39,980 nucleotides of DNA from Cochliopodium minus (taxonomy: Eukaryota; Discosea; Himatismenida; Cochliopodiidae), in NCBI GenBank assembly GCA_024220525.1, contig JAMYWO010000086.1, forward strand, positions 42,875 through 82,854, in the 5' to 3' direction. A program made the translations under genes and the position numbers. The notes below the pieces were generated by a model. It saw only the letters and a program-made list of their open reading frames with translations. It had not been told where the DNA came from and did not search any database. Within the stretch, counting starts at the first letter, position 1. Every line of letters begins with the position of its first letter. Below, in pieces: positions 1 through 12,469 of this stretch.

Positions 1-113
1 AAATAAAAATAAAAATAAAAATAAAAATAAAAATAAAAATAAAAATAAAAATAAAAATAAAAATAAAAATAAAATTATTAAATATTAAATATAAAAAATA
101 AAATCATATTTAC
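1..113. repeat. (AAAAAT)n array at left edge
   Basis: Bases 1-74 are a nearly pure AAAAAT hexamer run, followed by AT-rich sequence up to the donor of the tentative small exon. It is probably intron of the SH3/coiled-coil gene. On the coding strand it reads ATTTTT, so it is pyrimidine-rich in the transcript. Confidence 0.8.
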
Positions 114-901
114 TTCAGATCTTATTTCACCCTATATTATTTTTAAAAACAAAATTTGTTTAATTTTTTTTATTTTATTTTAATTTTTTTTTTTTATTTA
201 CAGTTTTGTGGGACTTTGGCTCGTAGTAATCTTGGGAGCTCTGTACTTTGTGTTCTTTATGCACTTTGGTTTCTTTGTACTCTTTATTTTCTTTTTTCTT
301 CAAAAAATAAAAATAAAAAAAAATGAAAATGAAAATAAAAATAAAAATAAAATAAAAAATAAGAAATAAGAAATAAACCATTTATTTAAAAAAATAAGTA
401 ATAAATTTCAAAATAAAAAATAAAATATAAAAATTAAATAAGAAAAAATAAAATAAACCATTTATTTAAAAAATAAGTAATAAATTTCAAAATAAAAAAT
501 ATAAAAATTAAATAATAAAAAGAAATAGAAAATGAAACAATAATATAAAAAATTCAAAAACATTTTAAAAATAAAAAATAAAAAATAAAATATAAAAATA
601 AAAAATAAAATAAAAAATGAAATAAAAAATAGAATAAAAATATAAAAATTCAATTTAAAAATAAAAAATAAAAAGTAATTTTAAAAATCAAATTTGATTT
701 ACTTCTTTCTTGGGCATGATGGAAGAGAAGATTCCTTTCTTTTCTTTTTTCTCTTTCTTTGGCTCATCTTTCTTCTCCTTCACTTTCTCCTTCTTTGGCT
801 CTTCGTCTTGGCCCAATCTCGCTTGAACGTTGGACATTCCTGTCATGGTGTTGTGGTTGGGCTGAAATAAAAAAATAAAAAAGAAGAAAAATAAAAAATA
901 A

Positions 902-932
<31 letters not shown>

Positions 933-3900
933 TTTATTTACGGGTATCTTGGTGTTGGGAGGACGAAATCTTATTTTATTGTTGTTCTCTGAGCTTTCAA
1001 CACACTCGTGGTACTTGAACTTGCCAAACTTTCCGAGTCTGCCTTCCCAATCCTTTACTTGTTTGTTTGAATTTTCGGACTCGCCTATTGTTTAAATAAA
1101 AAAACAAAACATTTTTAAACATAAAAAAAAAATAAGAATTCAAAAAATTGATATTATTTAACAAAAAAATTAATGAAAATAAAAATAAAAATATAAAATA
1201 AAAAAAATAAAAAAATAAAAAAATAAAAATAAAAATAAAACTATAATTAAAAAATAAAAAATAAAATAAAAAATAAAAAATAAAATATAAAAATAAATTT
1301 TAAAAATAAAAAATAAAAATAAATAAATATAAAAAAATTATAAAAAATGAGTAATAAATAAAAGATTAATGTTTTTAAAATTGTTTTAATTCACAAAAAA
1401 ATAAAATAAAAAATAATAAAAAAATAGTATATTTAAAAAAAAATGTAACAAAAAAATATCAAAAACCAAAAAAATCAAAAATTTTATACTTTTAAACAAT
1501 TTGGGTCGAAAGGAACAAGAATGACAGGGTTGACATCTTTCTTTTCTTTCATCCAAAGACCAACTTCTATGGTATCCCTTTTGATGAAGTGGGCGCTACC
1601 AGAGAGGGTCCTCTTGGTGTTGAATTGGTGCTCATCTATGTAACATTTTGCACTCACAATGTCTTGTTTTTCGTGAATTTTGATAACTATTAAATAATAA
1701 AAATATTTAAAAAAAAAAAAAAAATAAAAAAAAATAAATCGAAAAAATAAACAAAAATTAATCAAAAATAAAATTGAATGAAATTAATCAAATTAATTAA
1801 ACAAAAAAAAAAAAAAATGAATCTATTTGGATTAATTATTTGAAAAAAATTGGAATATGATAAAAATAAATTGTAATAAGAAAAAATTTAAAATTTGAAG
1901 AAATTTTTTTGAAATTTAAAAAAATAAAATTTCAAAATTTTTTACTTTTATTTTTGAATTTGTAAAACCCATTCTTGAGGACATTAGAAGTGCCGATGGA
2001 AATGATTCTACGCATAGCGGAGATTTTATATTCTTCTTTGAGCTTTTTGGCGGTGTTAAAGCTTTGGAGCCAGTGTTCGGCATCGAACTCGCAGTCGAGA
2101 GAGATCTTGTTTACTTGAATTGCCAAGATTTTGGTGTCCATTACTAACAAAATTCGAAATTTTAAAAATAAAAATAAAAATAAAAAATCAATCAAGGAAA
2201 AAAAAAACAATAAAAAATTAACATATCAATAATTAATGAAAAAAAAATTTTGAAAAAATAAAATTAACATTTTTTTTAAAAAAAATTAATTTGAAAATTT
2301 TTAAAAAAAAAAAATATTTAAAGAAAAAAAAAAGTACCACTCAATTTGTTCAAAAGGACATCGTAATTTTCTTTGGTGGAAGGCAAAAGTTTTTTGTTAG
2401 AATTGTTGACAGTACCCATTACGTTGGAAACAGTGATTCCTAAGGAACCGCTCGGCAAAGAAACGGAGCGGTCGTATTTCTCTGTCAAACTCTTGTCTGT
2501 CTTCTCGACCGGCTTGATGATGTCTTCGCTGTCGGATTCTGTTGTGCTTTTTTCTTTGTTGGATGATCTGTCATCAGTAATTTTTTCGTCCATCAAAATC
2601 ACATCACTAGAAAATAAAAAATAAAAATGAAAATAAAAATAAAAATAAAAATAAAAATAAAAATAAAAATAAAAATCGATTAATAAGTTAAACGAAATCA
2701 TTTGAAAGTATTTATGTTTGAAAAAATAAATGAAAAAAATAAAAAATAAAAATAAAAATAAAAATAAAAATAAAAATAAAAATAAAAATAAAAATAAAAA
2801 TAAAAATAAAAATAAAAAATACAAAATACAAAAATAAAAAAATAAAAAATACAAAAAATACAAAAATTTTAATTGATGAAAAAATAAAAATAAAAATCAT
2901 CAAAAAAAAAACTTTAACAAACTGAATTTAAAGTTTTTTTGAAAAAATAACAGAGAGATATAAATATATTAATAAAAGAAAAAAATAAAAAGAAATCATT
3001 TAAATAAAAAAATTTTTACCTGTCTCTATCATCATCATTGCTGGTGTCATTTCTTCCGAGATTGATGATAATTTTGTTTTCTTGTCTGATGAGTTCGTTG
3101 GAAGACATGCTCTTTTCGAGAACGTTGGCAATGTTAGAAAAGGAGCCCATGTTGGACTGCTTTTTCTTCTTCAAGGCACCGCTTTCAAGATAACTTGCAG
3201 TGTAGTTCCCAGGGAAGAGACCTTTCTTCCCAGTGTTGATATTAATACCTTTAATTAAAAAAAATTTAATTAAAAATAAGAGTAAAAATGTTCAAAAAAA
3301 ATAATTAAAAATAACTAAAGAATTTTTTGTTTTATTTTAAAAATTTTTTTTTATTTCATTTTTAATAATTTTTTTTTTAATAAAATTTTACCTTTCCACC
3401 AACCGTTATCTTTTTTGGAGATAACTTCAATGATCTCTCCCTTTTCGAGATTGATTTGGGAAGGTTTGGTGGCCTTGTATGGAAACTTGACGACAACCTT
3501 CTCCAAGCTCGTAGATGATATCTTGGAAGGGGGAAAGGTTTGCCCCGGCAAGAAGCTTTCATGCGAAGAGGAAGTGGAAGAAGGGAAGAAGGAGGTGGAG
3601 GTGTTGACATCGAAAGAAGAGCCCGAACGAACCAAGTTGGGAGGATTATGATTGTTGGGAATACTTGGACTTTGTTGGTATTGTGGAACAAAGGTGGATT
3701 CCGGAAAAAAGGAAGGGGAAGACTGTTGTCTCATAAAGCCGTTGTCTTGTTGTTTCACGGACAAGACCGGCGAAAAGGTTGGTTCGTTGGAGGTTTTGGG
3801 GAAGAAGTTGGGGCTTGGTTGGACGTTTTGAGGCGGAACAAAGGTTGGGGTTTGCAAAGTATCATTGTTGTTAAAGAATGTTTGTGGTGGCTCTGTCTTG

Positions 3901-6329
3901 GGTATAAAGGAAGGCGAATCACTCTTAGGGAAGAAGTTGGAGCTTGGTTGGACGTTTTGAGGCGGAACAAAGGTTGGAGTTTGCAAAGTATCATTGTTGT
4001 TAAAGAATGTTTGTTGTGGCTCTGTCTTGGGTATAAAGGAAGGTGAATCACTCTTAGGAAAGAAGCTGGGGGAAGTAGTGTTGACTTGTCCCGTTGTAGC
4101 TTGCTGAAAGTTAAAGTTGGAGAAATCATCTCCGCCAAAAGAAAACGTGGTATGTTTGAGCTTTTCTTGCTCTTCCTTCAACTTCTGCTCTTGTTGTTGC
4201 AATTTTTGAAACTCTTCTTGTTGCTTCTTCTGTTCTTCCTCTTGCTTCAATTTGAGCTGGAGCTCCTGTTGTCTCTGCTTGTCTTCAAATTCCTTCTTGA
4301 GTTTTTCTTGCTCTCCTCTAAACTTTTTCTCTTCTTGTTGTTGCAACTTTTGGAGTTCTTCTTGTTGCTTCTTCAACTCTTCTTCCATTTGAAGCCTCTT
4401 CATCTTCTTCTCCTCTCTTCTCTTCTGTCTTCTCAACTTTTTCTCTTCTTCGTGTTGTTGTTGAAGCTTGAGGGCCTGTTCTTGTTGCAACCTGATCTCC
4501 TCAAGTTTCTTGAGTTCCTCTTGCTTCTGCAGCTCCTCTTCTTGTTTCTTTTTGAGCCTTCTTTCCTCTTTCTTCTTTCTTCTTTCTTCTCTTCTGAGTT
4601 GATCTTCCTCTTTCTGTTTTTCAAGTTGTTGAAGCTCCTCGACCTTCTTTTTTTGCTCCTCTTCGTTTTTTTTGAGTTGTTCAATTTCTTCCTGTGACTT
4701 TTGGTTTTTGAGTTGATCTTTCAAAATTTCTTGTTGTTTCTGCAACTCCTCTTGTTGTTTCATGAGTTTTTCTTGTTGGATTCTCATTTCCTCTTCTTTT
4801 TGTTGTTTGAGTTTCTTTTTCTCTTCTCTTCTTTTTTGTCTTTCTTCTTTCTTTTTTAACAACTCTTCTTGTTGTTGATTAATTTCTTGTTGTTGTTTTT
4901 TGATGGATTGTTCTTGTTGCAATCTAATTTCTTCTAGCTTTTTTAACTCCTCTTGCTACATAATTTTTAAAAGATATTTAATATTGATTCGATTAATAAC
5001 ATTTATTTTATTCCGATATCGGAGAATTTGAAAAATATTTAAATGACTCAATTAAGAATCGAAAACAAATTTCTGATTTAAATATTTATAAAATACCTTT
5101 TCTTGTTCCTTCTTCTCCTTCTTGATTCTCTTCTCCTCTCTCCTCTGTTCCTTCCTAATTCTCTTCTCCTCTTCCAGCTTCTTGAGCTCCTCTTGCTGCT
5201 GTTGGCTCTTCATCTCTTCCTCCTGCTGCTTCTTCAACAACTCCTCCTTCTGCTGCATCAAAAGAATCTGTTGCTCATGCAACTTTTTCTGTTCCTCCTC
5301 CTGTTGTTTCTTGAATATCTCTTGTTGTCTTTTCAATTGCTCTTCTTGCTGTCTTTGCAATTCTTCATGTTGTTTTCTCATTTGCTCTTCTTGCTGCTTC
5401 TTTAACTCCTCTTGTTGTTTTCTCAGCTCCTCCTGCTGTTTCTTGAGCTCTTCTTGCTGCTTCTTGATGAATTCCTCTTGCTGCCTCTTCAATTCCTCTT
5501 GCTGCTTTATGAATTCCTCCTTCATCTGTCTCTGCTTCTCCTCTTCTTTTTGTTGCTTCAATATCTTCTTCTGTTTCTTTTGTTCCTTCAATCTCTCCTC
5601 TTCACTTTCCTTATTTGTTTCAGGAACATTATTATTATTTTGAATATTTTTATTTTGCTCCCCATGTTTTTGTGTCTCAAAATTTTTAGATTCAACATTT
5701 TGATTTTGAATTTCCACCGTTTTATTTACAGTTTCCAAATTATGTGTTTGTGGTTCTTTATCTTGAATTTCTACTTTCTTTGGCTGATCATTTTGTTTTG
5801 GTATTTCATTCTTGGATATTTCTTGCTTTGGATGTTCTAATTGATGTTTTGATTCAACATTTTGATTTTGAATTTCCACCGTTTTTTTTACAGTTTCTAA
5901 ATTATGAGTTTGTGGTGTTTTATCTTGAAGTTCCACAGTTTTTTGTGGTTGAGATATAGAATTATTATCTGTTACATTTAGATCTATATTATTTTTCTTT
6001 ATATTATTATTATTTTCCTTTTGTACTAAAGTTGGGGTCTCTAATTCTTGTGGAATAGGTGGCAAATCATCATCTTCAGATTCTGATAATATAACATCAG
6101 AAGATACTTCTTCTTCATCCTCATCTTCTTCATAAATAGTGTTGCTACTATTTGAGAAACTAAAATTGAAGGATACCCCCGTATTGAAGGAATTTTCTAT
6201 TTCCATTCCCAATACTTCTCTTCTATGCCTCTTATCTTCCTCATCTTCCCTCAATTTGGTCTTAATTTCCAATCTCTTTTTGAGATCTACCCTCTTATTT
6301 CTTCCTTTGATTATATTATCTTCACTCAT
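114..6329 (-). CDS. Coiled-coil protein with SH3 domain, many exons, 3' end beyond the left edge
   Basis: I read exons 6329-5097, 4955-3392, 3248-3020, 2606-2338, 2143-1946, 1686-1498, 1084-942, 861-703, 297-202 and a tentative 18-nt exon 131-114; the reading phase is continuous across all of them. The start is the ATG opening MSEDNIIKGRNKR. Residues 1-100 are acidic, then a Q/E/K/R-rich coiled coil extends to about residue 680. A Pro/Ser/Phe-rich linker follows, and an SH3 domain lies near residues 895-955 (KFPYKATKPSQINLEKGE, NGWWKG, GLFPGNY; split by an intron inside WWKG). Downstream parts contain a helix like the end of a PH domain (AEHWLQSFNTAKKL) and a Lys/Glu-rich tail. SH3 plus long coiled coil suggests a cytoskeletal or endocytic scaffold (inference). 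The junction after 1498 is uncertain: reading on without splicing stops at 1484 (VPFDPNCLKV), so the last four exons could be an alternative end or a second gene. Confidence 0.75.
2607..3019. repeat. Intron filled with (AAAAAT)n
   Basis: The intron between the SH3 exon and the next exon contains two AAAAAT hexamer arrays, about 2625-2676 and 2739-2817, with related A-rich sequence around them. Similar but less regular A-rich filler occupies the introns at 1085-1497 and 304-702. Confidence 0.8.
3801..4058 (-). repeat. 129-bp in-frame tandem duplication in the SH3 gene
   Basis: Two adjacent 129-bp units (3801-3929 and 3930-4058) encode two nearly identical 43-residue segments with the cores SPSFIPKTEP, TFFNNNDTLQTPTFVPP and QNVQPS. 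They lie in the proline-rich linker between coiled coil and SH3 domain. The few differences indicate a recent duplication. Confidence 0.85.
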
Positions 6330-6588
6330 GAAACAACACTAGGATTACAAATTAATTTTTTATATTTTTTTTTCAAATGGAAAGTATTTATAAAAAGAAA
6401 AACATAACAATATATATCAATTGTCATATCATTTATGATGGATAAATCATCTTCATAGGATCAAAGAAAAGAGAAAATATAAATTTTTTTTTTTTTTATA
6501 ATTTAAATTTCCTTCGGATTTTTCAATATAAAAAAAATTAAATTCAAAAATTAATTTGTATTTTTAATTATTAGTACATTTTTATAAT

Positions 6589-9089
6589 TTAATTGGTCAC
6601 AACCTCTTTATGGAAGTTACGCAAAGTTTGATCAATGGTCCTTTCCATCTTCTTCGAAAATTCAAAAGACAACATACCAGCCCTCTCAGCATTAATGAGT
6701 TTAGGAACAAGATATTCTCTTATTTTAGAAAAATGAACAATTCCATTTTTGGGCAAAACAGGGATAAAATTTTTAACATTAGATTTATAAACCACAGAAA
6801 CAAGGTAATGTTCAATGGGTTCATTGGAAGTATTTTGCCAGGGTGTGACTTTTATTAATTAAAATTTTATTTTTTTTTGATGAAATAAATAAATAATATT
6901 TTTAAAAAAATTTGAAATTTACCAACAACAAAAATGTGATTAAATTGACTTGTCATGATAGTAGGATTAAAAGGTTGGTCGCCTTCTTTAAAAATGATTA
7001 CAACAATATCATTACCTTTATTTCAAAAAAAAAAAAATAGTTAATGTGAAAATAAATAATTAAAAAAAAAGTTCTTTAAATTGAATTTACCAATATGTCT
7101 TTTCTTTTGGAGTTGTTGGATTTCGAAATCTGTGTGAGGGAGAAGGGGAGCAACATGATACATAATTTCCATGTCTACACTCTCGGAATTGGCGTGCTCA
7201 GACTTGGACAAAATGAAACCGTCCTTAGAAAGAAAAAACTTGTCATACAACGAGTGGGTACCCGTGGTGTTGTCCTTTAAATCAAGCCCTCCCTTAAAAC
7301 CTTGATGTTTGTTCAATTCGATAATAGTGCCCATTTGTTCCTAGAAATAAAATAAAGACAAAAAATTAAAAATAGAAAATAAAGAAAAATTAAAATATAA
7401 AATAAAAATTTTTAATAAAAATATAAAATAAAATGAAAAATAAAAATTTTCAATATTTTTTTTTACCATAAATGTTTGAAAGGCATCACTATATTTTTGA
7501 TTTTGATAAATAATGTCCTCGTCCACTTGACCAGGAGAAACGTAAATGAGGCCAAATTTGAAGTGGCGAAACTTTAATCTGGTCTCGAAATGTTGGAGTT
7601 TCTTTGACAAATTTTCAAATTGAGTATCAGTGATCTCCGTCCACTCCTCATCTTCCAAGGGCAAAGCGATTTTCAAGTTTGAAAGAGGAGGATATTCTGA
7701 ATCTTCCGCCTTAAACTTGTCAAAAAAAGATTTCGATTTGTTAGCGGAGACTTTTGTATGTTTGTATCCTGTTTTGCTTAGAATGAGAATGTTGTGTGCC
7801 GAGTCTTCGCCTCCACGCACCCCAGAGACGGCCAAGCAGTGTATACCTGATTCTCCCTTTTCTGTGACGAAGTAGAGTTTGTGATTTTTTCCAAAGTAGA
7901 GATCGTTGTAGAAAAAGCGGAAGATATCCATATCTGTTATTTGCAAAAAATCCTCGATATCATCAAAATCAACGTCATTATCTTTATTTTGCAAATAAAT
8001 AATTTATTGAGCAGAAAAGTTAATTATACGATTATTGTTCCAATTATATTTTAAAGTTGACCATTCTTTTACAAAAGTATATCTCCAGAAATAAAAAATA
8101 ATTATTATATATCTCCTTTTACCAGGTTTTTCGAGTGTATATCCAGTGTTCTCAGTGATATGAACAAAATTTTCGGGCACTTTGGATGGTTTGGCCTTCT
8201 TCTTGGGTTTGGTTCTTGATGGAACCTTTGGTTTCACCTTAAGAGGTGGAGGTGGAGGTCTGTTGGAAGATATTGTTGGGATATTGCTGCCACTCATGCT
8301 TAATTGATTACCATATTCTCCTGTGCCATCATCTTCAAGAAATTGATCAGCATTCTGTAAAGATCTCATCAATACATCTAAATCTAATCCACCTCCTATA
8401 TTTTGTAATTTGAGAGGATCAGAATTTCTATCCATCTGATCATTATTTCCATAGTCGAATGTATTGATCGTTTGTCTTTGTGTCTTCTTTGGCATCGCCC
8501 TTTTTGTGACGAAATGATCTCCTACATTTCGAGATCTCGATGGAGGAAGAGGTGGGGGGAGAGATGGTTTTTTAGGGATAGATTTATTGGGAGGCAGATT
8601 CACATTGTTATTTGTATTATTTGAATTTTGATTATTTGAATTGATTTCATTTGTGTTATTTGTATTTTTTGGTGGTTTTGGTGGTAATTTCCTTGGTATA
8701 TTTGGCAATGGTTCTGGAAAAAATAAAAATTAATGAAAGTTTCATTATAAAATTATTTGTTGTAAAAATTTTGAGTATAATGAGAAGATTCAAAATTAAT
8801 ATCATATTATGTGACAAAAATAAATTTATTTCTTTTGACGAAATATATATAATGTTTGTTGCAATTAAAATATATATTGAAACATGTATCAATATAATTA
8901 GAAAATTTCCTTTGCATAAAAAATTTAACCTCTTGAGATTCCAAATTCTCCACTATTATCCCTCATTATTTGTGCGGATTGTCTTTGAGGGAGAGGTCTT
9001 TTAACAAATTTGGTTGGAGATTTGGTTTCGTTCCTCACATTATTATTCAAAGGATCATTTGAATAATTCAAAAAATTATGCATTGACAT
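6589..9089 (-). CDS. Rap GTPase-activating protein (Rap_GAP domain), complete
   Basis: Six exons (9089-8930, 8713-8123, 7981-7467, 7340-7091, 7015-6923, 6848-6589) join in continuous phase to about 622 residues from MSMHNFLNYSN to a stop after VVTN. The N-terminal 230 residues are disordered and Asn/Pro-rich, with SH3-ligand-like stretches such as PRKLPPKPPKN. The C-terminal half is a Rap_GAP domain, about residues 385-600: KFGLIYVSPGQ, GFKGGLDLKDNTTGTHS, IMYHVAPLLPHT, LQKKRHIGNDIVVIIF and NHIFVVV. The Asn of HIGND corresponds to the catalytic asparagine thumb of Rap1GAP. The product should speed GTP hydrolysis on Rap-type GTPases, acting in adhesion or motility (family knowledge). It lies downstream on the same strand as a divergently placed receptor gene. 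Confidence 0.93.
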
Positions 9090-9344
9090 TTTTTTTTTAA
9101 ATAATATTATAAATCCATTAAAAGTTATAATTTTCTGTATTTGAATCCTTATATTTCAAAAGTTTCTCATATCTTAATTATCTTTGATCATATTTTTTAT
9201 TCTCTTTCTTTTTTTTTGATTACCTTTATTAATATAATTCTCCGCAATTAGTTTGACTAAAAAACAAAAAGGTTGATAACCAAATGAAATGGTAACTACT
9301 TTTAATTTTTTCCAAATTTGAATTAGAAAGAAAAAAATAAAAAA
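9090..9344. promoter_or_regulatory. Spacer between divergent RapGAP and GPCR genes
   Basis: This 255-bp AT-rich spacer separates the RapGAP start (minus) from the proposed receptor start (plus). By position it should hold both promoters. I see no specific element. Confidence 0.35.
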
Positions 9345-10779
9345 ATGAACACTGTGATGCCACTGAATCCGATAGATTATAAACCTATCACAATAATACA
9401 ACTCATATTGAGCTCCGTATGATTTCAAACAAATCAATATGCGAAAATTTTCAAATATATAATTCTTCCTTCCAGATATCATTGATTTCTTGTATGATAT
9501 TTCCATATACACCATTTACCATTGAATTAATTGAAGATAGGTTTCATTTTGGTGGTTATAATCTTGATTAAATTCTCAGGAAAGAGTTATTGGAGATTTG
9601 TAATTGGATTGATATTGGGGGATCTCATAGAAACAGTATTCATAGTAAATAAATAAGTAAAAAACATATAAAAGATTTAAATTCAATTAAATATAAAGGT
9701 TTTTGGGTTATCACATACAATCAAGAATCTATATTACTTTCAAAGTCATGAAAGTGTATGCAAATTGCAAGGATTTTTTTTGACATTCGGAAAATTGTTG
9801 GGTGTTTTTTATATAATTGTAATCATTTTTTTTTTTTTTTTATCAAACCTGAATTTTTTTAAAGGCTATAATGATTCTAATTTACAGATGCATCTTAAAA
9901 AACCAAGAATTTTATTCAAAAAAAAAGGAAATTCTAATTCATCTGTCAATTATTGTTTTTTCAGCTGTTTTAAGTAGCATTCCTTTTTTAGAAGTGAATG
10001 GAATTAATTTTGAGGTAAAAAAAAACAGAAATAAATATTTTTTACTTATCATATTCTTCATTTAGGAAACGTAAAATAATTTATTCAAACTTTTAAATAC
10101 TAATAAAACCCAAAAAAAAGAAAACAAGGTATGAAATTGCTGGTTATTCAGTTTGATTTAAAAAATGATTTTTTTTATAGGATGGTGTTTTATTTCTAGA
10201 GGCAAACAGTACATTTAAAACTTTTTATTGTCAATAACATTTTTTAGAACCTGTATATGCTAGGTACTTGAATTAGTTATATATTTATTTTTTCACTTTT
10301 TTTTTTTTAGATTTATTTTGTGTTATGGGTGGATCTGGGGAGTTATGTTGATAACAGTAACAATGTACATAGTTTTGAGGAGAAAACATGCTTTCACTTT
10401 CTCATTGATGAGGAGTAAAACTTGGAAGATGAGCCACACAGCTCTTTACTCATTATATATCAACCTCGCTTTTTATCCAATAACATTCGTGTTGTTCAAT
10501 ATCCCAGGAACTCTAAATAGGGTAAAAATAATTTCAATTTTTTTTAAATTTTTCTTTAAATTGAATATTTTGAAGATTCTTGAAATATGGAAAATTGAAT
10601 TCACTCCTTTGATCATCTTACAACAAATCATAGTACCTTCCCAAGGTATATCCGATGTATTCGTATTTGGTTTTGCTAATCATGTTTTGAGAAAGCAATT
10701 TTCTGTTTGGAGCAACATCGGTTTGGGTATAAAATACAACAATGTACAAAATAATGTTAGCAGTACTGATGATGATTGA
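9345..10779 (+). CDS. Seven-transmembrane receptor, cAMP-receptor-like (class E GPCR)
   Basis: Exons read as 9345-9416, about 9476-9570, 9580-9644, 9699-9818, 9865-10014, 10181-10208, 10311-10521 and 10576-10779. Helix candidates: TM1 IIQLILSSISLISCMIF; TM2 FVIGLILGDLIETVFI; TM3 SVCKLQGFFLTFGKLLGVFY; TM4 HLSIIVFSAVLSSIPFL; an extracellular WCFI motif; TM5 WIWGVMLITVTMYIVL; TM6 LYINLAFYPITFVLFN; then LNR, and TM7 with LIILQQIIVPSQGISD. The C-KLQGF motif opening TM3, the WC in loop 2 and the LNR plus QG pattern of TM6-7 match Dictyostelium cAR/crl receptors. The tail is short and ends in SSTDDD. The phase does not close cleanly at the second/third and fifth/sixth exon joints. Small sequence errors, decay, or wrong boundaries there are all possible. 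Confidence 0.68.
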
Positions 10780-11023
10780 TTTTGTGAATAAAGTATAGAT
10801 ATTTTCATTGAATTATAAAATATTGAATTTTTTTCAAATTTCAAAGAGAATAAAGGATATAGATGTGAGGAGTATTGTCTCTTTCATTGTACTGTAAACT
10901 ATTTGAATCTTTATTGAATCAACCTCCATTCGAAAATTAAATAATTTATAAATAAAAAAAATATTTATAGATTGCATATATATTTATAATATATTTCTAT
11001 ATTTATATAATTGCTTGCAATAC
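10780..11023. other. Intergenic, nothing recognised
   Basis: AT-rich spacer between the receptor stop and the next plus-strand start. No ORF, repeat or RNA gene is visible. Confidence 0.6.
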
Positions 11024-12436
11024 ATGAGTATCCCCCAAAATAAGGTTTTTCCTGTCAAGGAAAATAATGGCATCAATCCTAAAAACAATAATGGAAATAA
11101 TATCCCTCCCAAACTTCCACCAAAAAAGAATATAGGATTGAAGAAATCAATATCCTCAGACGACAATACAATAAACAAAAATTCATGGCCTCCTAAAAAA
11201 GATCCCAATAATCCTAAAAAGAGTCATAGCAATATTGAAATCAATTCAATTTCATCCAGAAAAATAATCAAAGAAGATGTGGAAAAATATACAGAAATAG
11301 AAACGATTTTGAATAAGGATCTTGAACAATTCCCTGAAATACAAAAAATATTGCAAGAGGAATTGGAATCCAATCCAGAGATAAATTATATCAAAGGAGA
11401 AATAGAATCGAATCCAGAATTGAAAAAAATGAAAGAGGAGATCATAACAAAAGAAAAAGAAGGACCACCTCCAATACCACCAAAGAAGAAAAATAATGGA
11501 ATTATAATAATTGCAAAATCATCATATAAAAATAACAATAACACCAATACAAGCAACAATATTAAAAACAATAATATAATTAATGACACCCCAGAAATAG
11601 ATAGGGATAATAAAAATAACAATAATACTGTTGAAAACAATAATATAACCAAAAATAATAATAATATAAGCTCAAATAAAGAGGATAGATCCTCCAGCGA
11701 AAACAATAGCTTGGGGAATGAGGATCTTGAGGAGATCTTGGTGGAGATCTTTGACGAGGATAATTCTACGTCAGTGCCCACCAACACATCAGAGCAATCC
11801 ATCTCCATGTCAACCATAGACTTATCAACAATGAGCGAAAGTCCACTCGATGATGAATTGATAGAGATAACTCCAAGATCCTCTGAATTCGGCACCCTCT
11901 CCAATTCCTTTTCTCCCAGCGAAAAGAAATCCCTCATTCAATCGAGAATGAACAATAAGAAGGGCGATCGTGGCTTGACTATCTCATCTCATCGTAGCAA
12001 GAACAATCTTTCCAAGAAATCAGAGTTGAATAATCTCCGTGAAGATCCAGAAAAGGCCTATTCTGAGATAGGAAAGACCTCATCAGATGGCCATTCCTTC
12101 AATCCCTTCAAGAATTTCAAGAATAAAAAGCTCGATCGCAATAACAATCCCATTGATCAGGAGGTTAGCTCTTCTGTAAAGGACAAATTAAAATCTCCTC
12201 TGCAAACATTGAGGAGGGATAAGAGCAATACCATCAGCAAGAACAAGAAGGAGATCGTTTTCAAAACCCCTGTTGAATCCTCCACTGATGATGAATCCAT
12301 CGTCTCTTTCAAGCTCAGATATGGGGAGGGCATGTTGATTGATGAGAAGAAATCCAATTTCAATATCATCCACAATTCTGTGAGAGGATGTAAATTTAAT
12401 GAGGGGTTGAAACATTTCTTGGGTGTTGATACAAAG
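11024..12436 (+). CDS. Asn-rich disordered protein, start of a Sel1-like region, cut by the assembly join
   Basis: The first exon codes for 471 residues from MSIPQNKVFPVKENNG and ends at a good donor (AAG/GTAAAT). The protein begins with PPKLPPK-type proline motifs, then acidic helices with repeated NPEI/NPEL segments, asparagine runs and a Ser/Thr-rich part. The last residues, CKFNEGLKHFLGVDTK, resemble the start of the Sel1-repeat protein at 19792-20691 (NKFSEGLKYFYGFGTQ), so Sel1 repeats probably follow in exons lost at the N at 12469. Sel1 repeats are protein-interaction scaffolds (family knowledge). The partner is unknown. Confidence 0.7.
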
Positions 12437-12468
12437 GTAAATTAAATTGGAAATAATATTATCACTTA

Positions 12469-12469
12469 N
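12469..12469. other. Single N: probable contig join
   Basis: The N lies 32 bases into an intron of the gene on its left and inside the Pro-Ser-Thr repeat of an opposite-strand gene on its right. Both genes are cut here, so this is probably a gap of unknown size. Confidence 0.75.

Noticed and set aside
4086-4697. Plus-strand Leu/Phe-rich open frame
   Set aside because: It is the reverse of the Q/E/K coiled-coil codons of the SH3 gene. The same holds for the plus-strand frames at 5103-5840.
9174-9515. Minus-strand 113-residue frame
   Set aside because: It is antisense to the first receptor exons, has unusual composition, and has no domain or splice support.
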